From Gammaproteobacteria bacterium (lineage in GTDB: Bacteria > Pseudomonadota > Gammaproteobacteria > Pseudomonadales > Pseudohongiellaceae), in NCBI GenBank assembly GCA_003451715.1, contig DMJN01000064.1, positions 1 through 12,194 of the forward strand: DNA of 12,194 nt, in the 5' to 3' direction. The notes beneath the pieces were generated by a model, which was not told the DNA's origin, did no database searches, and worked only from the letters and a program-made list of their open reading frames with translations. The translations under genes were made by a program, and so were the position numbers. Shown here one piece after another: positions 6,813 to 12,194 of the stretch (its first letter is position 1; each line of letters starts with the position of its first letter).

Positions 6813-7380
6813 AACTGCCTCTATTGTCTTGGTGGAACACTATTTCGTCCATTGTTAAATCAGCAAACATACCTGTAGACGTTTGTTGTAGGTTTGTAGT
6901 TACAAGGGTTACAAGCTGATCTGTCTCCAGAGTCTCAAGTAGCGGATTCAGAGATAGAAATTCAGTAGTAAGTACTGTCCGATTACCATACTCATCGAGG
7001 CTATAGGCTTCGACATCACCCAGCAATTCAATAGTGCGGGATGCTGTATCGCTCTCATTTGAAGCCGCTGAGATTCTGCCCGAATCGGCTATGATATTCC
7101 AGTGGGATGCACCCTGCTGAAAAAGTCGAATATAGGGCTTTTCCAATTCAGTTTGATCATCATTGAAGTGGACTTGGCTCTCGGCCTGCAGAGTATAGTT
7201 AATCGACCCGTCAGCATCATATAGTACGGTGTTGATACCTTCCGAATAAGCATCATAGTCAAGAAGTATCAGGTTTTCTTGCGATTCGGAATCATTACCA
7301 ACGGAGTCGAAGCTACCGATGCCGGTAAATAGCACTATGGCAATTACGCTGGGAATTAGGAATAACGAAAGGCGTTGCAT
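6793..7380 (-). CDS. lptC: LptC, inner-membrane anchored LPS transport protein
   Basis: 195 residues from the ATG at 7380, matching E. coli LptC (191). A TTG three codons earlier (7389) is possible, but the AGG ribosome site is then too close, so the ATG is preferred. A single membrane helix (about residues 3-22, LSLFLIPSVIAIVLFTG) anchors it. The periplasmic part has the LptC pattern YTLQAESQVHF, RTIELLGDVEAY and TEFLSLNPLLETLETDQLVTL. LptC receives LPS from LptB2FG and hands it to LptA. It lies between kdsC (80-nt gap) and lptA (20-nt overlap), its normal place. Sequence conservation in this family is low, so context adds much of the confidence. Confidence 0.92.
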   Translation of the reverse strand: MQRLSLFLIPSVIAIVLFTGIGSFDSVGNDSESQENLILLDYDAYSEGINTVLYDADGSINYTLQAESQVHFNDDQTELEKPYIRLFQQGASHWNIIADSGRISAASNESDTASRTIELLGDVEAYSLDEYGNRTVLTTEFLSLNPLLETLETDQLVTLVTTNLQQTSTGMFADLTMDEIVFHQDNRGSYEKILD

Positions 7381-7398
7381 GGTAGCCAACCTGGTAAA

Positions 7399-7416
7399 GT
7401 TAAGTGACAGCTTAAC
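7399..7416. repeat. Small hairpin in the lptC leader
   Basis: GTTAAG (7399-7404) and CTTAAC (7411-7416) are perfect reverse complements with a 6-nt loop. They lie 18 nt before the lptC ATG within the kdsC-lptC gap. In the transcript this would be a weak 6-bp stem near the ribosome site. It might modulate lptC translation or be chance. Confidence 0.3.
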
Positions 7417-7460
7417 ATGAAAGCAGCTTATTCCTGGAGCCCCGTAAAAAGAGCGCGGAA

Positions 7461-7994
7461 TTAATCAGGCAGAAATTGCTGGTAGTTACCTTGTGCTGAA
7501 ATAATAAAATCCGTGATTTCTCGCACTGCGCCATTGCCACCTTGGTGTTGGGTGATGGCGTGCACTGCAGCTTTCACATCGTCATGACCTAGAGGCACTG
7601 TAAAACTCAAGCCGACAGCATTCAGCACAGGTAAATCTGGAAAATCATCGCCTGCATACGCGATCTGTTCGAATTGCAAATTTTTGCTTAATGCTATCTC
7701 ATTGAGAGCACTCAGTTTATCTTCTCGACCCTGGTAAAGCAGCTCGATACCCAGGTCTCCGGCGCGTTTTTCTACCCCAGTAGAGCTACGTCCGGTAATA
7801 ATGCCCACCTCCACACTAGTGCTCATGAGCATCTTGATGCCGTGTCCGTCAAGGGTATGGAAAGCCTTACTCTCTTCGCCAGAATTCGAAAAATAGAGCT
7901 TACCGTCAGTTAATATGCCATCCACATCCAGAAGCAGTAGCCTGATGTTACGGGCACTGGCTTCTACTGCTGTAGAGTCATAGTTGAAAATCAT
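7461..7994 (-). CDS. kdsC: KdsC, 3-deoxy-D-manno-octulosonate 8-phosphate phosphatase
   Basis: 177 residues, the expected length for this small C0-type HAD phosphatase without a cap domain. Motif I is LLLLDVDGILTDG with nucleophile D23 and acid D25. Motif II is IITGRSS (65-71), the motif III lysine is probably K93, and motif IV is AYAGDDFPDLPV with D116/D117. The AxxGDDxxDLPV form is specific to KdsC among HAD proteins. It hydrolyses Kdo 8-phosphate to Kdo in the cytoplasm, the step after KdsD and KdsA. It starts 9 nt after kdsD, so the two are one operon. Confidence 0.96.
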   Translation of the reverse strand: MIFNYDSTAVEASARNIRLLLLDVDGILTDGKLYFSNSGEESKAFHTLDGHGIKMLMSTSVEVGIITGRSSTGVEKRAGDLGIELLYQGREDKLSALNEIALSKNLQFEQIAYAGDDFPDLPVLNAVGLSFTVPLGHDDVKAAVHAITQHQGGNGAVREITDFIISAQGNYQQFLPD

Positions 7995-8003
7995 GGTAGA
8001 AGC

Positions 8004-8978
8004 TCAGACCACATTCGCCTGTAACAAGTCATGCATCTTGACGATTCCCGTGAGCTTAGATTGCTCATCTTGTACGATAAGCACGTAGACGTTTGAATCT
8101 TGCATAAGTTTGGCGGCCTCGACAGCGAGTGCTCTGCTGTCGATGAATTTGTAATTTGAGGACATTACATCCTTTATTCTAGTTTCTTGAATGTCTCTTC
8201 CTGAATCGATAACCCTGCGCAAATCGCCGTCTGTAAATACACCAACCAGCTGACCGGTATCATCTACTACCGTAGTTAAACCAAATCCTTTTTCGCTCAT
8301 TTCTAGAAGGGCGTCAGTAAGAGCCGTTTCGGCTGTAACCCTGGGAATTTCTGCTCCGGTATGCATTACATCTTTCACCTTAACCAGGAGTCTGCGGCCA
8401 AGCTGTCCACCGGGGTGAGAGACGGCAAAATCATCTCTTGTAAAGCCACGCGCTTCCAGCAAAGCCATCGCCAATGCATCTCCCATTACCAGTGCAACGG
8501 TAGTGCTGGATGTAGGAGCCAGGCCAAGCGGGCAAGCTTCCTCTGCCACATTTACGTCAAGGTTACAGGTAGCAGCAGCGGCGAGTTCGGACTGCTTGTC
8601 GCCTGTCATGGTGATCAGGGGGATACCTTTTCTTTTCAGTACCGGTAGTAAGGCAGTAATCTCTTCAGTTGTACCTGAATTAGAAATGGCCAGCATTACA
8701 TCATCACTGGTAATCATGCCGATATCGCCGTGACTGGCTTCGGCTGGGTGTACATACATCGCAGTTGTGCCCGTGCTTGCCAGAGTAGCGGCAATTTTCT
8801 TGCCAATATGTCCGGATTTACCCATTCCGGTAACTACGACACGACCGGTGGATTCCAGAACCAATCGGCAGGCGTTCTCAAACTCGACATCGATGCGGGA
8901 TAGCAACTCATTTACAGCTTTCTTTTCGATTTCTATAGTTCGAAGTGCGCTGTTTATCAGGGTTGAATCAGTATTCAT
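8004..8978 (-). CDS. kdsD: KdsD, D-arabinose 5-phosphate isomerase
   Basis: 324 residues, full length. An N-terminal SIS domain (about 35-175) is followed by two CBS domains (about 203-260 and 270-322). Residues known to matter in E. coli KdsD (K59, E111, E152, H193) have counterparts at a constant offset of five: K54 in GMGKSGHIG, E106 in SGTTEEI, E147 in AEEACPLGLAPT, and H188 in SHPGGQLGRRLL. It interconverts ribulose 5-phosphate and arabinose 5-phosphate, the first step of Kdo synthesis. The full CBS pair argues for the LPS enzyme and not a short SIS-only paralogue. It follows yrbG after 38 nt and precedes kdsC by 9 nt. Confidence 0.97.
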   Translation of the reverse strand: MNTDSTLINSALRTIEIEKKAVNELLSRIDVEFENACRLVLESTGRVVVTGMGKSGHIGKKIAATLASTGTTAMYVHPAEASHGDIGMITSDDVMLAISNSGTTEEITALLPVLKRKGIPLITMTGDKQSELAAAATCNLDVNVAEEACPLGLAPTSSTTVALVMGDALAMALLEARGFTRDDFAVSHPGGQLGRRLLVKVKDVMHTGAEIPRVTAETALTDALLEMSEKGFGLTTVVDDTGQLVGVFTDGDLRRVIDSGRDIQETRIKDVMSSNYKFIDSRALAVEAAKLMQDSNVYVLIVQDEQSKLTGIVKMHDLLQANVV

Positions 8979-9016
8979 GATTGACTTACTTATAAGCTTG
9001 AGCTGTCAGAGTAGTT

Positions 9017-9967
9017 TTATATCTGAACCAACATTAACGTAAACCAGCTGCAGTAAATTAACAAGAAGATGAATCCACTCAGGCGCCCGATCATCTTGTG
9101 CTGTTTTATTCCTCGATAACAGAAAAACGCCAGCAATACTGTAAGTAGCAGGACCATAACATAGTCACGATTTAATAAAGAAGATTCGATTGGTCCGGCA
9201 CTGAATAGGCCAGGGAAGGGGAGCACTGCTAATAGGTTTAGTATATTCGACCCAACAATATTACCGATGGCCAGATCGTGGTGACCTTTTAATACACAAG
9301 TAACCGACAAGGCGAGCTCCGGCAAACTGGTGCCTAAGGCTACTATGGTTAATCCGATAATAGCGGCCGATACATTGAGGCGTTCAGCAATCGATGTCGC
9401 TGCCTCCACCAGCGCCATGGCGCTTAAAATTAGCAATGCCAATCCCAAAAAAAGATATGCTACTGCCTGCAGATTATTTGCCGCAGCCAATTCTGAATCT
9501 GCTATTTCCGGAACCGCTCCGGTGCGGACTCTTTGCCTGAACAATCGATATCCGAAAAAGGCAGTGATCCCAATTAGGATAGCAGCATCGAAAAAGCCCA
9601 TGTACAGGTCGAACATGAGAGCGCCGGTGACCAGTGTGACGAGTAGTAAGGCAGGGATTTCTTTGTCGATCAATGAGTCGGGTGGCTTAAGCGGGCTGAT
9701 GATGGCAGCTACTCCTAAGGCAACACCCACGTTAAACAAGTTGGAGCCGAGGGCGTTACCGATTGCCAATTCGGGTTTATTATTTAAAGCGGAAACAGCG
9801 GAGGAAAATATTTCAGGAGCAGACGTGCCAAATGCAACTATGGTTAGTCCTATCATCAGGGGAGAGACGCCCAAGTTGCGCGCCAATGCTGACGCACCGA
9901 ACATAAACTTGTCCGCCCCCCAGATTAGTCCAATAAATCCAAGGACGATAAAAACCGTATCGAACAT
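9017..9967 (-). CDS. yrbG: YrbG-type Ca2+/Na+ antiporter family protein
   Basis: 316 residues, close to E. coli YrbG (325). It is an integral membrane protein of the CaCA superfamily with two inverted halves. The first repeat has GLTIVAFGTSAPEIF (GTSAPE 47-52) and GNALGSNLFNVG (70-81). The second has GLTIVALGTSLPELA (GTSLPE 212-217) and GNIVGSNILNLLAV (235-248). These acidic and Ser/Asn motifs form the cation sites. About ten membrane helices are visible, with a cytosolic loop near 143-165. The usual name describes exchange of calcium for sodium; its ion specificity in this organism is unknown. It begins the leftward run toward kdsD and is divergent from mlaC. The ATG at 9967 gives the standard start. 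Confidence 0.94.
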   Translation of the reverse strand: MFDTVFIVLGFIGLIWGADKFMFGASALARNLGVSPLMIGLTIVAFGTSAPEIFSSAVSALNNKPELAIGNALGSNLFNVGVALGVAAIISPLKPPDSLIDKEIPALLLVTLVTGALMFDLYMGFFDAAILIGITAFFGYRLFRQRVRTGAVPEIADSELAAANNLQAVAYLFLGLALLILSAMALVEAATSIAERLNVSAAIIGLTIVALGTSLPELALSVTCVLKGHHDLAIGNIVGSNILNLLAVLPFPGLFSAGPIESSLLNRDYVMVLLLTVLLAFFCYRGIKQHKMIGRLSGFIFLLIYCSWFTLMLVQI

Positions 9968-10017
9968 AGTTGATGAATTCTAAGTGCTGGCGTTGAAGCG
10001 AACAATTAGAAGGGTCT

Positions 10018-10046
10018 TTGACCTTCATTGCAAGTAATAATTTATC
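10018..10046 (+). promoter_or_regulatory. Possible mlaC promoter
   Basis: TTGACC (10018-10023) matches five of six -35 bases. With 17-nt spacing the -10 would be TTTATC (10041-10046), only three of six. Transcription from here would give a leader of about 190 nt before mlaC. It overlaps the better minus-strand promoter, so the two could compete. Weak evidence. Confidence 0.25.
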
Positions 10047-10067
10047 GCAGTAAGCAATTCATGTAAA
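10039..10067 (-). promoter_or_regulatory. Probable sigma-70 promoter for yrbG-kdsD-kdsC-lpt
   Basis: On the minus strand TTTACA (10067-10062, five of six for -35) is followed after exactly 17 nt by TAAATT (10044-10039, four of six for -10). The start would be near 10032, about 65 nt before the yrbG ATG. This is the best promoter candidate for the leftward Kdo/LPS transport genes in the window. Confidence 0.45.
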
Positions 10068-10173
10068 CTGGCCTCCCTCAGCCATGGTTCAGACCAGGTT
10101 AAGGTCGGATCTGCACTAATTACAGGGAATCAACAAGCCGGCAAAAGCGAGAAAGAGAGAGAAAAGAGAGAAA

Positions 10174-10215
10174 ATGAGATTAAAGCCTTTTTCCCTGCCA
10201 GCGAGACAAGCATGA
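10174..10215 (+). other. Possible 13-codon leader ORF before mlaC
   Basis: An ATG directly behind a strongly purine-rich, Shine-Dalgarno-like run opens a 13-codon frame (MRLKPFSLPARQA) that ends with TGA 27 nt before the mlaC ATG, in the same frame. The ribosome-site context is better than that of mlaC itself. It could be a leader peptide that couples to mlaC translation, or chance. No similarity is recognised. Confidence 0.25.
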
Positions 10216-10242
10216 TTGTGGACCAAAAGTAGAGATAACCAT

Positions 10243-10845
10243 ATGAAATTATTGAAAAAACTCCTGGTGACATGGTTCCTGGTCTTGACCATGCCGAGCC
10301 TGATTCATGGGCAGGAATTGACGGCTGTAGAAACAGCCGAACGGGGTGTGGAATCCCTTCTGCAAGCTGTTGCCGAATCCAGGGATTTCTTCCTGACAGA
10401 CAGAGATCGCTACTTCTTGCGAGTCGAAGAAGTGCTAGATAGTTTTGTCGATTTCAATGCGGTCGCCGAAGTGGTTATGTCGCGCTACGTAGTTTCGGCG
10501 AATGCAGAGCAGAAGCAGCGCTTTGCCGACATCCTGAAGACAACCCTGACTAGATTCTATGGAGCCTCATTAGTTTCTTACGATGGTGAGGAATTGGTAT
10601 TTCTTCCTCCGAGTAATCCAAATGCCGATCCAAGAGCCGATACAGTGGTTGGAATGGAATTACGCAGTAGCGATAATAATCTGCGACTACAGTACCAGAT
10701 GTTCCTCAATGAGAACGATGAATGGAAGCTGAAGAATCTGAGCCTTGCCGGCATCAATCTTGGGCGGCAGTACTTTACTCAGTTCTCTGCGCTTATGACC
10801 CAACACGAAAACGATATCAATCTGGTCCTGGATAACTGGAAATAG
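10243..10845 (+). CDS. mlaC: MlaC/Ttg2D periplasmic phospholipid-binding protein
   Basis: 200 residues from the ATG at 10243; an in-frame TTG at 10216 is less likely because the signal peptide starts cleanly at MKLLKKLL. The N-terminus (KLLKKLLVTWFLVLTMPSLIHG) is a Sec signal, probably cut near residue 23. The mature part follows the MlaC pattern: VEEVLDSFVDFNAVAEVVMSRYV, QKQRFADILKTTLTRFYGASLVSY, WKLKNLSLAGINLGRQYFTQFSALM. MlaC carries phospholipids between the outer-membrane MlaA complex and inner-membrane MlaFEDB. Here it has no mlaFED upstream and no mlaB downstream, so its partners must be encoded elsewhere or be different. The ribosome site (AGAGAT) is modest. It precedes ibaG by 13 nt. 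Confidence 0.9.
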   Translation: MKLLKKLLVTWFLVLTMPSLIHGQELTAVETAERGVESLLQAVAESRDFFLTDRDRYFLRVEEVLDSFVDFNAVAEVVMSRYVVSANAEQKQRFADILKTTLTRFYGASLVSYDGEELVFLPPSNPNADPRADTVVGMELRSSDNNLRLQYQMFLNENDEWKLKNLSLAGINLGRQYFTQFSALMTQHENDINLVLDNWK

Positions 10846-10858
10846 AAGGGGGAAGTAC

Positions 10859-12194
<1,336 letters not shown>

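Larger units (their letters stand above)
9968..10242. other. Divergent yrbG/mlaC intergenic region (275 nt), no mlaFED
   Basis: In E. coli this junction is where mlaF begins; here mlaF, mlaE and mlaD are absent and no remnant of their coding sequence is seen. Near 10018-10067 there are overlapping divergent promoter candidates. The right part holds an uninterrupted purine run (10149-10174) containing a mirror repeat at 10156-10171, followed by a 13-codon ORF in the mlaC frame (10174-10215). The rest shows no feature I can name. Confidence 0.6.

Noticed and set aside
9330..9983. A 217-codon plus-strand open frame opposite yrbG.
   Set aside because: It is antisense to a clear membrane transporter with intact family motifs, and its translation is low-complexity Ala/Ser/Pro with no family features.

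Overview
The window is a stretch of core chromosome from a gammaproteobacterium, probably free-living or marine, with moderate GC by eye. The gene order closely follows the E. coli yrbG-kdsDC-lptCAB-rpoN-ptsN-rapZ-npr cluster and the divergent mla-ibaG-murA cluster. I cannot name a genus from sequence alone. No rRNA, tRNA, CRISPR array, prophage or transposase gene is visible.

Leftward arm (minus strand, transcription from about 10000 down to 1): yrbG (Ca2+/Na+ antiporter family), kdsD and kdsC (Kdo synthesis), lptC, lptA and lptB (lipopolysaccharide transport), a 220-bp regulatory gap, then rpoN (sigma-54), ptsN (EIIA-Ntr), rapZ, ptsO (NPr), mgtE (Mg2+ channel) and the first 94 codons of darP/yjgA. 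These genes join making the Kdo part of LPS, moving LPS to the outer membrane, and the nitrogen-PTS/sigma-54/GlmS control layer that sets amino-sugar precursor supply.

Rightward arm (plus strand, from about 10240): mlaC, ibaG with a TTG start, and murA, which runs off the right edge. They cover phospholipid shuttling in the periplasm, a BolA-type protein, and the first committed step of peptidoglycan synthesis.

Compared with the usual layout, whole genes are missing at three junctions although their neighbours are intact. mlaF, mlaE and mlaD are absent between yrbG and mlaC. mlaB is absent between mlaC and ibaG. hpf is absent between rpoN and ptsN. MlaC therefore stands without its ABC partner here.

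The most interesting non-coding piece is the lptB-rpoN gap. It holds a perfect 27-bp inverted repeat with a 2-base loop, whose outer 8 bp (CTAATTAG) also form direct repeats, as a small inserted element would leave. About 12 bp downstream in the rpoN direction lies a near-consensus sigma-54 (-24/-12) element that overlaps an extended -10 sigma-70 promoter, suggesting sigma-54 autoregulation. rpoN also carries an in-frame C8 homopolymer that could be a slippage site.
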